From: Porticoccus sp038143955
Lineage (GTDB): Bacteria; Pseudomonadota; Gammaproteobacteria; Pseudomonadales; Porticoccaceae
Assembly (NCBI GenBank): GCA_038143955.1
Contig: JAYQMT010000005.1
Coordinates: forward strand, 1,253,278 to 1,317,277
DNA length: 64,000 bases
Direction: 5' to 3'
In this document: piece after piece, positions 1 through 9,320 of the stretch
Numbering within the stretch: the first letter of the stretch is position 1
Layout: each line of letters starts with the position of its first letter
Program-made: the position numbers and the translations under genes
Notes under the pieces: model-generated
Database searches by the model: none
What the model saw: the letters and a program-made list of their open reading frames with translations, nothing else
Told to the model about the DNA's origin: nothing

Positions 1-1214
1 AAGTGGGTTAATGGTCATTTTTGCTGCTAAACCTGCAGCCATGACTACAATCATTGTTTCTCCGATAGCGCGAGAAACTGCAAGCAAAACTCCTCCAACT
101 ATTCCAGGCAATGCAGCTGGAAAAATGACTTTTTTTATTGTCTCAGATTTAGTTGCCCCCAAGCCTAAAGAGCCATCTCTGAGACTTTGTGGAACTGCAG
201 TTATAACATCATCTGCTAGAGAAGAGACAAATGGTATTATCATTACCCCCATTACAAGCCCGGCAGCCAGAGCGCTTTCTGACGATATTTCTAATCCAAT
301 AGTTGCGCCATACTCACGCAAGAAGGGAGTGACAGTTAAGGCTGCGAAAAAATCCATATACTACTGTTGGAATTCCTGCCAAAATTTCAAGTACTGGCTT
401 GGCAAAATTTCTCACTACAGGTTTAGCGTATTCTGCTAGATAAATTGCAGACATTAAGCCAGCGGGAACTGCTATACACATTGCAATAAAAGAAATTAAG
501 AGGGTGCCCACAAATAATGGTATGGCACCAAAACTTCCAGTTGATCCAACTTGATCTGAGCGAATGGCCATTTGTGGGCTCCACTCAGTGCCTAATAAAA
601 AGTCACTTGCCGGTACTAACTGAAAAAACCTTATTGCCTCAAATAATACTGAAAGAACAATACCTAGCGTAGCAAGAATAGCTAAACAAGCCGCGATCAG
701 GAGAGCCCATTTAAACATTTTTTCAACCATCTGCCTGGCATGCAATTTAGGTGAAACTTTTATCCAAGCAAAGGACATAAAAAAAAATAGAAACGGATAA
801 TATTAATATAGTTAGTAATTTTTGGGCTGTATTATTTAGCTGATCTAGTATTTTTGAAGCAGACACCAAATTTGGGTCAGCAAATTGTGGATCTAAGGCA
901 CCGCTTGATATATTTTCTATACTGTTTATTAACAGATTATGTTGATCAGTATTAGTTGGCTTGAGGCTATCTGGCAGGTTATTTAGAACTATTGTGCTAA
1001 TTATGTGATTATCAAACAAAGACCATATGATTAATAGTGCTAGTGCAGGTAAGGCGCACCATATTGCTGCACGCATACCATAAAAAAAGGGTAGTGACGC
1101 CAGCTGCTGAATGCCCCCGAGAGGTTGTGCCATACTTAAAGCTTTTACGCGTGATGCATAAAATGCTATCAAGCTAAGTCCAAGCACAGCTAAAATTAAA
1201 GAACCAAATCCCAT
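1..1214 (-). CDS. pstC: phosphate ABC transporter permease PstC (3' end outside window, two frameshifts)
   Basis: Inner-membrane permease of the high-affinity PstSCAB phosphate importer. The N-terminal part (1214 down to about 788) is the long variable extension found in some PstC proteins; the central part reads IPTVVYGFF, and the part nearest the window edge reads the conserved PQSLRDGSLGLGATKSET and AVSRAIGETMIVVMAAG signatures, so homology continues to base 1. Reading needs two frame corrections: in the A9 run at 779-787 (one base too many) and in the A6 run at 347-352 (one base too many). Both are homopolymers and the protein is otherwise intact, so I read one gene with sequencing indels. 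It lies downstream of pstS on the same strand, 149 bases after it. The long open frame on the opposite strand at 11-439 is its antisense shadow. Confidence 0.9.
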
Positions 1215-1363
1215 TACATAAATTCCTTCATATTTCGAAATTGAAAACGGCTCATAAGTATACTTACAAGCCGGATATTATCATAATAATAAGCAAATTT
1301 TTTGTGCAATCTCACTGAAAATATCTAATCAGACTATAACGAGGGATAAGCAAAAGATTCTAG

Positions 1364-2485
1364 TTATTCCACACCCTTCATTATAGTCATGTTTTTTATG
1401 TCGTTTGAAAACTTAGATCGTAAATCTTTATTCATAGGGATCATACCCTTATCAGCTAAATAACCCTCCGGACCCCATGCTTTCTCACTACTAAATTCTG
1501 CAGCATAGTCATCAATTCGAGGTACAACATTTATATGTGCTTTTTTAATGTAAAAATATAAGGGGCGTGCTATCGAATAACTTTTATCAGCTATGCTTTC
1601 AAATGTAGGTTCTATTGACTCAACTGTTGAGCCTTGAACCTTGTCACTATTTTGGTCTAGAAAAGAATATCCAAATATACCTAATGCGTCTGGATTGGCT
1701 TCTAGTTTCTGAATAATCAAGTTATCGTTTTCACCGGCCTCTATGTAGGCTCCATCCTCGCGGATAGCATGCGTGATTGCCTTAAAAACTTTCTTTCCCT
1801 TCTCATTAAAAGCACTCGCAGGTATATCGAGATCTCTCATCATCTCTATAATTTTATTGCTATCCTTGCTTTCTCTTAAAGCTTTGAGAGCTTTAAAGCT
1901 TTTAGCTCCGCCTTCCATTGCAAGCTCTACAAAAGCATCACGCGTTCCAGATGTGGGTGGAGGACCGATAACGACAATTGCTTTATCCGGTAGTGAAGGA
2001 TTAACATCCTGCCAGGTTTTATTTGGGTTTTTTACTAATTTGCCGTTTGAATTTGGAATTTTGTCTGCCAAAGCTAAATAAATATCTTTACGTGTTAAAT
2101 TAATTTTTTTTGATTGAATAGAATTTGACAATACAATGCCGTCGTAACCGATGAGAACTTCGATGATTTCCGTTACGCCGTTATCTTGGCATTTTTTAAA
2201 CTCAGATTCTTTTATTCGTCTTGATGAATTTGTAATATCTGGGTATTTTGTACCAATGCCAGAACAAAATAGCTTCATTCCACCGCCTGAACCAGTAGAT
2301 TCTATTTTAGGTGTCAGACTACCAGTATTTTTTCCAAAGCGCTCTGCCACAACTGTGGCAAAAGGATATACTGTTGAGGATCCTACAACACTGATATAGT
2401 CACGAGATGCAGCGAAAACTGACGTACTTAAAAAAATTAAACCAATCATGGCCATACTTTTAAATTTTAAATCACTAGTTATCAT
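1364..2485 (-). CDS. pstS: phosphate-binding periplasmic protein PstS
   Basis: Periplasmic receptor delivering phosphate to the PstCAB transporter. The start at 2485 gives a 373-residue protein with a signal peptide (basic start, hydrophobic core about residues 11-24, cleavage likely after VFA at 25); a GGAG ribosome site sits just upstream, so I prefer it to a start 16 codons earlier at 2533. Phosphate-site motifs are visible: VVGSSTVYPF near residue 33, STGSGGGMKLFCSG and TSGTRDAF. The length is close to that of the larger PstS/SphX-type proteins. It is the first gene of a leftward pst operon and lies about 50 bases downstream of a Pho box, so phosphate-starvation control by PhoB is likely. 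Confidence 0.93.
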   Translation of the reverse strand: MITSDLKFKSMAMIGLIFLSTSVFAASRDYISVVGSSTVYPFATVVAERFGKNTGSLTPKIESTGSGGGMKLFCSGIGTKYPDITNSSRRIKESEFKKCQDNGVTEIIEVLIGYDGIVLSNSIQSKKINLTRKDIYLALADKIPNSNGKLVKNPNKTWQDVNPSLPDKAIVVIGPPPTSGTRDAFVELAMEGGAKSFKALKALRESKDSNKIIEMMRDLDIPASAFNEKGKKVFKAITHAIREDGAYIEAGENDNLIIQKLEANPDALGIFGYSFLDQNSDKVQGSTVESIEPTFESIADKSYSIARPLYFYIKKAHINVVPRIDDYAAEFSSEKAWGPEGYLADKGMIPMNKDLRSKFSNDIKNMTIMKGVE

Positions 2486-2535
2486 GTCTGTACTCCAGAT
2501 TATTTTTATGATGGAAATAATATTAAACTCCATTC

Positions 2536-2553
2536 ATGACAGAAATATGACAA
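2536..2553 (-). promoter_or_regulatory. Pho box upstream of pstS
   Basis: On the minus strand the bases read TTGTCAT ATTT CTGTCAT: two direct 7-mers separated by four bases, matching the PhoB consensus CTGTCAT-N4-CTGTCAT with one mismatch. A TAATAT -10-like hexamer follows about ten bases later, the usual place for a PhoB-dependent promoter, and the pstS start codon lies about 50 bases downstream. The site is also upstream of the divergent dctQ gene, but its polarity points to pstS. Confidence 0.85.
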
Positions 2554-2595
2554 AATCAACTAGCCAGTATTAACAGATAAAATATACTCATAATT

Positions 2596-3169
2596 ATGAA
2601 TGTTAAAAATCCTATCAACTATAAATTTAACCACTATGTTAGAAAGCTAATAACCATTATTGATAATTTTACTGAGTGGACAGGTTGTATAATTTCATGG
2701 GCAACCCTCTTAATGGTTTTTTTGACGGGGTTAATAGTTTTCATGCGTTATTTTTTTTGAAGTCGGGTCAATTGCTTTACAAGAATCCTTAACTTATCTT
2801 CATGCACTGGATTTTTTAATGGGTGCAGGGTTCACCCTGAAAAGAAAAGGGCATGTTAGTATTGATATTTTTTACCAGAAGCTCAGTCCTCATACTCAGG
2901 CGATAATTCAAATATTAGGTACATTAACGTTCTTAATGCCAGTTTGCATTGTAATTTTAACCCTCAGCTGGGATTACGTGATAAGCAGTTGGTCTATACG
3001 AGAAGTTTCAAGGGAGGCAGGGGGCCTACCATATATATATCTATTGAAAACGTTATTAATAACTATGCCTGCATGTATTTTACTACAGGGGGTTTCAGAA
3101 GTTATAAAAAATTCTTTATTTTTATTTGATAAAATTAAAAGTGAAATAGGGGATGCCTCAGATGGCTGA
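2596..3169 (+). CDS. dctQ: TRAP transporter small membrane subunit DctQ (frameshifted)
   Basis: Four-helix small membrane subunit of a tripartite ATP-independent periplasmic transporter. The first part starts at 2596 and reads ITIIDNFTEWTGCIISW to FMRYFF; the second part continues EVGSIALQESLTYLHALDF, GHVSIDIFY and EVSREAGGLPYIYLLK, all typical of DctQ proteins beside keto or hydroxy acid TRAP systems. The two parts are out of frame at the T8 run at 2751-2758; removing one T restores about 190 residues without a stop. It overlaps dctM by eight bases (ATGGCTGA), so the two are translationally coupled. No DctP gene is adjacent; the only binding protein in the window is at 44789-45910. Confidence 0.88.
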
Positions 3170-4529
3170 ATATATCCCTATAATTATGTTTGCTTTTGTT
3201 TGCATAATAATGATGGCGGGCTACTCTGTTGCTTTTTCATTAGCGGGAACTGCACTTTTATTTGCTTTATACGGTAACGTAACCAATATCTTCGATATGG
3301 ATTTTTTGCATGCTTTGCCAAATCGATTATACGGAATAATTGATAATACTGTCCTAATAGCAGTTCCATTATTTATTTTTATGGGTGTAATGCTAGAAAA
3401 GTCTAGCTTGGCTGAAAATCTACTGAATAGTATGTCTCAATTATTAAGAAATTTTAAAGGAGGGCTGAGTATATCGGTTGTTATAGTCGGTATGTTGTTG
3501 GCTGCTAGCACAGGGATTGTTGGCGCAACTGTAGTGACTATGGGGCTGATCTCTTTACCTACTATGCTAAAACAGGGGTATTCTCCTTCTCTAGCATCTG
3601 GGACTATTTGTGCGACAGGAACTCTTGGACAAATCATCCCGCCATCAATCGCTTTAGTGCTACTGGGCGACATCATTGCAAATTCTTATCAGCAAGCCCA
3701 GCTTGCTAAGGGAATTTTTGCTCCAAAAGCTATATCCGTTGGTGATCTTTTCTTAGGTGCAGTTGTCCCAGGAATGCTGTTAATAATCATGTATATAGTT
3801 TATTTGATACTTGTCACACGTTTTGTACCACAATCTGCACCAATTATTACTGAACAAAAAATGAAAAGTAGTTTCTTTCAGCTACTTAAACCTTTAATGC
3901 CACCTATAATACTGATTTTTTCAGTACTAGGGTCTATTTTGTTCGGTTTAGCCACCCCAACTGAAGCGGCAGGCATAGGAGCAATTGGAGCGATTCTGCT
4001 CACTTATAATGCAAATATGCTTTCATGTGACTTATTAAAAATGGTGGCCCAAAAAACTACTGAAATTACTTCTATGATTTTCTTGATATTAATTGGTGCA
4101 TCTATCTTTTCTTTAGTTTTTAGAGGTTTTGGTGGAGATCAATTAGTAGAAGATCTTTTAAAAAATATACCTGGAGGTCTTTTTGGAGCAACATTTTTGA
4201 TTATGTTGCTAATATTTCTTCTTGGATTTATTCTCGATTTTATAGAAATAACTTATGTGGTTGTTCCAATTATTGCCCCAGCTTTGCTTGGGTTAGGTCT
4301 TGATCCGATTTGGCTTGGTATTATGATTGCAGTGAATTTACAAACTTCTTTTTTAACACCACCATTTGGTTTTTCATTATTTTATCTTAAAGGTGTAGCG
4401 CCAAATAGCGTACACATACAGGATATTTATAAAGGAGTGATGCCCTTTATAGCAATACAGATAATACTCATGGTGCAGCTTGCCATTTGGCCTTCAATTG
4501 CAACGTGGCTGCCATCTTTGGGTAACTAA
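3162..4529 (+). CDS. dctM: TRAP transporter large membrane subunit DctM
   Basis: Large (about 12-helix) channel subunit of a sodium-driven TRAP importer for organic acids. The protein is hydrophobic throughout, with the family signatures PLFIFMGVMLEKSSLAE, ASTGIVGATVVTMGLISLP, LGQIIPPSIALVLLGD, ATPTEAAGIGAIGA and NLQTSFLTPPFGFSLFYLKG. The start at 3162 is preferred over 3153 because the AGGGG ribosome site then has nine bases of spacing; 455 residues, somewhat longer than the typical 425-430 and as in the keto-acid subgroup. It is coupled to dctQ. The substrate cannot be read from the sequence. Confidence 0.93.
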   Translation: MAEYIPIIMFAFVCIIMMAGYSVAFSLAGTALLFALYGNVTNIFDMDFLHALPNRLYGIIDNTVLIAVPLFIFMGVMLEKSSLAENLLNSMSQLLRNFKGGLSISVVIVGMLLAASTGIVGATVVTMGLISLPTMLKQGYSPSLASGTICATGTLGQIIPPSIALVLLGDIIANSYQQAQLAKGIFAPKAISVGDLFLGAVVPGMLLIIMYIVYLILVTRFVPQSAPIITEQKMKSSFFQLLKPLMPPIILIFSVLGSILFGLATPTEAAGIGAIGAILLTYNANMLSCDLLKMVAQKTTEITSMIFLILIGASIFSLVFRGFGGDQLVEDLLKNIPGGLFGATFLIMLLIFLLGFILDFIEITYVVVPIIAPALLGLGLDPIWLGIMIAVNLQTSFLTPPFGFSLFYLKGVAPNSVHIQDIYKGVMPFIAIQIILMVQLAIWPSIATWLPSLGN

Positions 4530-4539
4530 TGATTGAGAG

Positions 4540-4803
4540 CTAGTTGATCATATTCTTATCTCTGAGATATTTCATCAGCTCTTGGTACCCACCTATATAA
4601 GAATTATCATAAAAAATTTGTGGGACTGTATTTGCAGGCTTTCCAATTCTTTGAGCTAGATCATCTGAGTTTATGTTTTCTGTATGAATATCAATATAAT
4701 CGAACTGTATAGAATTTACCCGAAGGACTGTCTTTGCTTGACGGCAAAATCCACATGCTTGATGTCCATATATAGTAAATTTATCAATTTTATTATCTAT
4801 CAT
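4540..4803 (-). CDS. grxC: glutaredoxin (GrxC type)
   Basis: Small cytoplasmic thiol-disulfide oxidoreductase using glutathione; 87 residues, normal for class I glutaredoxins. The active site is CGFC (residues 17-20) in the context YGHQACGFCRQAK; the more usual GrxC motif is CPYC. The cis-proline TVPQIF loop and the glutathione-binding GGYQEL motif are present. It converges on dctM with a ten-base gap and stands alone, so the context gives no specific partner. Confidence 0.88.
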   Translation of the reverse strand: MIDNKIDKFTIYGHQACGFCRQAKTVLRVNSIQFDYIDIHTENINSDDLAQRIGKPANTVPQIFYDNSYIGGYQELMKYLRDKNMIN

Positions 4804-4889
4804 AAGAGATTTTTCCTGCTAAAATATTTGAAATATAAACAAAAAATTAAAGATGACAGCAAGATGTAAGTAACTGATTTTATAAATGC

Positions 4890-4918
4890 TTACTATTCAT
4901 TGTCTGCAGCCTTATAAT
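4890..4918 (+). promoter_or_regulatory. putative sigma-70 promoter for glyQS
   Basis: TTACTA (4890-4895), 17-base spacer, perfect TATAAT (4913-4918), ending about 30 bases before the glyQ start. The -10 is exact and the -35 matches TTGACA at four of six positions. Confidence 0.5.
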
Positions 4919-4949
4919 CATTAATATTATATTTTAAAAGGAAACCTAA

Positions 4950-5903
4950 GTGTCGAAAATTAAGAAGGATTGTACTTCGTTTCAAGAATTAATCTTATCC
5001 TTACAAAAATTTTGGTCTGATCATGGGTGTGTTATTTTACAACCTCTTGACATGGAAGTTGGTGCAGGAACATTTCATCCAGCTACTTTTTTGCGTGCTA
5101 TTGGACCTGAAGTTTGGAACTCCGCTTATGTTCAACCATGTCGAAGGCCAACTGATGGACGGTATGGCGATAACCCAAATCGCCTTCAACATTATTATCA
5201 ATTTCAGGTGGTACTAAAACCTTCTCCATCAGATATACAGCAACTCTACTTGGACTCACTCATAATGTTAGGAATTGATACAACAATACATGATATTCGT
5301 TTTGTTGAGGACAACTGGGAGTCTCCCTCGCTCGGTGCATGGGGGCTCGGATGGGAAGTATGGCTTAATGGAATGGAGATAACACAATTTACATATTTCC
5401 AGCAAGTGGGCGGTCTTGAATGCTTTCCAGTGGCTGGAGAAATAACCTATGGTCTTGAGCGTATTGCCATGCATCTTCAAGGAGTTGATGATGTATATGA
5501 TCTGGTCTGGACCAGTGGCCATGAAGGTGTTGTTACCTACGGAGATGTATTTCATCAAAACGAGGTTGAAATGTCAGCATATAACTATGAAGAAGCAGAT
5601 ATTGATTTCATGCGCCAAACATTTAATCAACTCGAATCTGATTGTCGACGACTTGTCGATAAAGGGCTTCCATTACCAGGTTACGAGATGGTTATAAAGG
5701 CTTCGCATGCATTCAATCTTCTTGATGCACGCCACGCAATATCTGTAACTGAGAGGCAGCGTTATATTTTAAGAATTCGAACTCTAGCCAAGTCTGTTGC
5801 AGAGGCATATCTCAATTCTAGAAGTGCACTTGGATTTCCATTAGCATCAAAAGAAATGGCAGACAAGGCAATCAGGCGTATTGAGGGGAAAAGTAATGGC
5901 TGA
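4950..5903 (+). CDS. glyQ: glycyl-tRNA synthetase alpha subunit
   Basis: Catalytic class II aminoacyl-tRNA synthetase subunit of the bacterial alpha2-beta2 GlyRS, charging tRNA-Gly. The protein (317 residues, family about 300) opens TSFQELILSLQKFWSDHGCV and carries the class II motifs in ATFLRAIGPEVWNSAYVQPCRRPTDGRYG and GGLECFPVAGEITYGLERIAM. The start codon is GTG at 4950, preceded by AAAAGGAAA. It overlaps glyS by eight bases, so the subunits are translationally coupled. Confidence 0.97.
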   Translation: MSKIKKDCTSFQELILSLQKFWSDHGCVILQPLDMEVGAGTFHPATFLRAIGPEVWNSAYVQPCRRPTDGRYGDNPNRLQHYYQFQVVLKPSPSDIQQLYLDSLIMLGIDTTIHDIRFVEDNWESPSLGAWGLGWEVWLNGMEITQFTYFQQVGGLECFPVAGEITYGLERIAMHLQGVDDVYDLVWTSGHEGVVTYGDVFHQNEVEMSAYNYEEADIDFMRQTFNQLESDCRRLVDKGLPLPGYEMVIKASHAFNLLDARHAISVTERQRYILRIRTLAKSVAEAYLNSRSALGFPLASKEMADKAIRRIEGKSNG

Positions 5904-7976
5904 TTTTTTAGTGGAAATAGGCACGGAAGAGCTTCCACCTAAAGCATTAATGGATCTTGCTAACGCGTTTCATGATCATGTTGCTAGTGGATTCAAAAAT
6001 AATACCTTTGGCTTCAACAAGACAAAAATTTTTGCCACCCCGAGAAGAATAGCAATTTTACTGGAAGATCTAGATAAACAAGCGCCAAGTAAAGACACCA
6101 CTATCTGGGGACCACCTACAAAAATTGCATTTAATACAGCAGGTGAACCAACCGCCGCTGGCATAGCGTTTGCGAAAAAAAATGGTATTCCAATAGAATC
6201 ATTATCTGCAATGATTGGAAATAATCAAGGAAAAGAAAAATTGTGCAGTAAATCGATAAAACCAGGGTTAAAAGTAGAAGACCTTGCAGAAAATTTAATT
6301 AGAGACGCCATAAACGCACTACCGATTCCAAAGAAAATGCGATGGGGTTCAAACGCTTTTGAAATTATTCGCCCCTTACAATGGGTATTAATTTTGTTTG
6401 GTAACAAAATTATCAAGTCAGAAATTATGGGCCTAAAAGCAAGTAATATAACTTATGGTCATCGATTTCATAGTAAGAATCAAATTATAGTAAAAGAACC
6501 AAGAGAGTATGAATCCTGTCTACGCGAAGCCTATGTAATTGCTTGTTTCTCTAAACGTAGAGATCTAATAAGCGCTGCTGTTAAGAAAGCAGCAAAAAAA
6601 GTATGCGGAATAGCTATTGTTAATGATTCATTGCTTGATGAGGTAACAGCACTTAACGAATGGCCTATAGCGCTTGTAGGTAGCTTTGACAAAGAATTTC
6701 TAGGAGTGCCAACCGAAGCTCTGATTTCGTCAATGGCAGAGCATCAAAAATATTTCCATTTAACTAATACTGATGGTGAGCTTTTACCACTTTTTATAAC
6801 AATCTCTAATATTGAAAGCAAAGATCCCTCTCAAATAGTTAGTGGCAATGAAAGAGTTATTCGGCCGAGGCTATCCGATGCTGCTTTTTTTATAACACTG
6901 ACAAAAAAACTACTCTTGATAAAAGAAGAGAGTCACTTAAGTCTATAATTTTTCAAGAAAAGCTCGGTACTGTGTACGAAAAGACAGACCGCCTAAGTGC
7001 GCTCGCAGAGTATATTGCACCCATAGTTAATGCCGATGTATCATTATCAGTTAGAGCAGCCCAATTATGTAAGTCAGACTTAGTAACAGATATGGTTGGA
7101 GAGTTTGAAAGTCTTCAAGGAACCATGGGAAAGTATTATGCAACTAATGATGGTGAAAGGCCTGAAGTTGCTGATGCGATACAAGAGCACTACTTACCCA
7201 AATTTTCTAGAGACGTAATACCTAAGACAGCTATAGGTATAACTTTAGCTATTTCAGATCGTCTAGATACATTAGTTGGAATATTTGGTATAGGGCAACA
7301 ACCATCTGGCTCAAAAGATCCATTTGCACTCCGCCGTTCTAGCCTTGGGCTACTTAGAATAATCGTTGAACATAATATAAATTTAAATCTTTATGAAGTT
7401 TTAAAAAAGGCAGCCACAGGACACCAGCAACTGCAAACTGATGACGATAAGATTTGTATGCAAGTACTCACTTACGTTAAAGACCGCTTTAAATCTTGGT
7501 ATGAAGAAGAAGGTATACCAACCGAAGTCTTTTTATCTGTTTCTGCCAGAGAACTAAATAACCCTCTCGATATACATCGGCGTGTAAATGCAGTCCATGA
7601 GTTCACTAGATTCCCTGAGGCTGTGACATTAACCGCTGCAAACAAAAGAGTATCCAATATACTTGCAAAAAATCCATTAAAGAATATGTCGGCACCGATT
7701 AATAAGGGCCTTTTAAGCGAGCCGTCAGAGCTAGCGTTAACTAAAATGATTGAAAATCTTGAGGAAAAAATTCAGCCATTGCTCCAGGAACAATCATATA
7801 CGTCAGTATTAAAGCTATTGTCTGGCCTTGCCGTTCCTATAGATAATTTCTTCGATGATGTTATGGTTGTGACTGATGACGATGAAACGCGCATTAATCG
7901 TCTTATACTGTTGCACAAATTAAGGGCTTTATTTCTCCAGGTAGCTGATATTTCATTATTGGTTCCAGCGAGATAA
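5896..7976 (+). CDS. glyS: glycyl-tRNA synthetase beta subunit (frameshifted)
   Basis: Beta subunit of GlyRS, needed for tRNA recognition. The start ATG at 5896 sits inside the end of glyQ behind GAGGGG and gives MADFLVEIGTEELPPKAL, the standard N-terminus. The family signatures EHQKYF, GNERVIRPRLSDAAFF, KTDRLSAL and DPFALRR are present. Frame is lost in the T7 run at 6885-6891: adding one T joins DAAFF to YNTDKKTTLDKRRESLKS and gives about 693 residues, the usual length. The gene is essential, so I read this as a sequencing indel, not a pseudogene. Confidence 0.95.
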
Positions 7977-8023
7977 TGAATCTTAATTGATTTTATAAGA
8001 ATTTATAAAGGTAAGCTTATCTT

Positions 8024-8578
8024 ATGGTCAAACTAATTATTCTTGATCGGGATGGGGTAATAAACCAAGATTCGGATACTTATATAAAAACAGTCGATGA
8101 GTGGAAGCCAATTCCCGGAAGTATTGATGCTATCGTAAGATTGTTTCGTTCTGGCTATAAAGTGGTCATCGCCACAAATCAATCTGGTATTGGACGAGGT
8201 TTTTTTGGTTACGATGCACTCGAAGCAATGCATTTTAAACTAAAAAATTTATTACTAAACTATAATGTCACGCTTAGCGGAATATTTTTTTGTCCTCACA
8301 CACCAGAAGATCAGTGTGGATGCAGAAAACCAGCATCTGGACTTTTAGAACAGATATCCGAAGAACTAGATATAGATCTAACAGGTGTTCATATAGTTGG
8401 TGATAGTCTTCGTGATCTTCAAGCTGGTCTTAAATATAATTGTTCACCGATTTTAGTTCGAACAGGCAAGGGAAGTAATACTGAAATTCAACTGAAGAAA
8501 GAACAGAACCTAATTTTAAAAAAAACAAAAATTTTTGATGATTTAGCCTGCGTTGCAGACTACTTATGTAATGATTAA
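8024..8578 (+). CDS. gmhB: D-glycero-beta-D-manno-heptose-1,7-bisphosphate 7-phosphatase
   Basis: HAD-family phosphatase of the ADP-heptose pathway for the lipopolysaccharide inner core. The catalytic motif is LDRDGVINQD near residue 6 (two aspartates two residues apart); ATNQSGIGRG is motif II, and the zinc-binding loop CPHTPEDQCGCRKP is typical of GmhB. Motif IV appears as VGDSLRDLQAG. Length 184 matches the family. The next gene starts inside its stop codon. The glyS-gmhB-plsC order is shared with pseudomonads. Confidence 0.94.
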   Translation: MVKLIILDRDGVINQDSDTYIKTVDEWKPIPGSIDAIVRLFRSGYKVVIATNQSGIGRGFFGYDALEAMHFKLKNLLLNYNVTLSGIFFCPHTPEDQCGCRKPASGLLEQISEELDIDLTGVHIVGDSLRDLQAGLKYNCSPILVRTGKGSNTEIQLKKEQNLILKKTKIFDDLACVADYLCND

Positions 8579-9320
8579 GTTGTCACCTTATATAAATATG
8601 AGAATATTAATTTCTTTTATACGTTCAAGTCTATTTTATGCTCTATATGGTGTAGTTATAGCTATTTTCGGAACATTTACCTGCACGTTCGGTGCTATCC
8701 TGCCAATCAAATTACGCCAAAATATAGCTACTTTTGCTAATGAAATTATCATTAAGTGGCTACATCTGAGTTGTGGGATAAAACTAGTAGTTGATGGCTT
8801 AGAGAATATACCCGATACACCTTGCGTTATACTAAGTAAGCATCAGTCAGGATGGGAAACCTTTTATCTTCAACGATTACTTAGGCCAGTTAGCACTATT
8901 TTAAAAAAAGAACTTTTTTGGATCCCCTTTTTCGGGTGGGCTTTGTATTTTATGCATCCTATTGCTATTAATCGTGGTAACCCTAGAGAAGCTTTGAAAC
9001 AAATTTTAGGCCAAGGTATAGATAGATTATCAAATGGTCAAAATGTCCTCATATACCCTGAAGGAACAAGGGTCAAACCTGGAGTAATAGGTCGCTATGG
9101 TAGAAGTGGTGCTGCTCTTGCTATTGCTGCAAATGTTCCTATACTTCCGGTCTCACATAATGCTGGGCGTTGTTGGCCAAAGCATAGTTTTTTAAAGTGG
9201 CCTGGAACTATTCATGTTGTTATTGCTGAGGCTATTGATACAAAAAATATGGACAGCCGACATTTAACTGAACATGTAAAGAATGTAATCGAAAGTGCTC
9301 AAAAAGAGCTAAAAATCTAG
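8571..9320 (+). CDS. plsC: lysophospholipid/1-acylglycerol-3-phosphate acyltransferase
   Basis: Membrane-associated acyltransferase making phosphatidic acid or remodelling phospholipids. It has an N-terminal hydrophobic anchor (about residues 8-40), a catalytic block VILSKHQSGWETF (the H-x4-D motif has E in place of D, common in copies beside gmhB), a substrate block LIYPEGTRVKPG and PILPVSHNAGRCWP. The start at 8571 overlaps the gmhB stop (ATGATTAA), implying coupling; no clear Shine-Dalgarno is visible. 249 residues, normal. It converges with gyrB with a 12-base overlap of ends. Confidence 0.88.
   Translation: MIKLSPYINMRILISFIRSSLFYALYGVVIAIFGTFTCTFGAILPIKLRQNIATFANEIIIKWLHLSCGIKLVVDGLENIPDTPCVILSKHQSGWETFYLQRLLRPVSTILKKELFWIPFFGWALYFMHPIAINRGNPREALKQILGQGIDRLSNGQNVLIYPEGTRVKPGVIGRYGRSGAALAIAANVPILPVSHNAGRCWPKHSFLKWPGTIHVVIAEAIDTKNMDSRHLTEHVKNVIESAQKELKI

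Noticed and set aside
11..439. Long open frame on the plus strand at the window start
   Set aside because: It is antisense to the conserved C-terminal half of pstC, whose minus-strand reading shows clear permease signatures.
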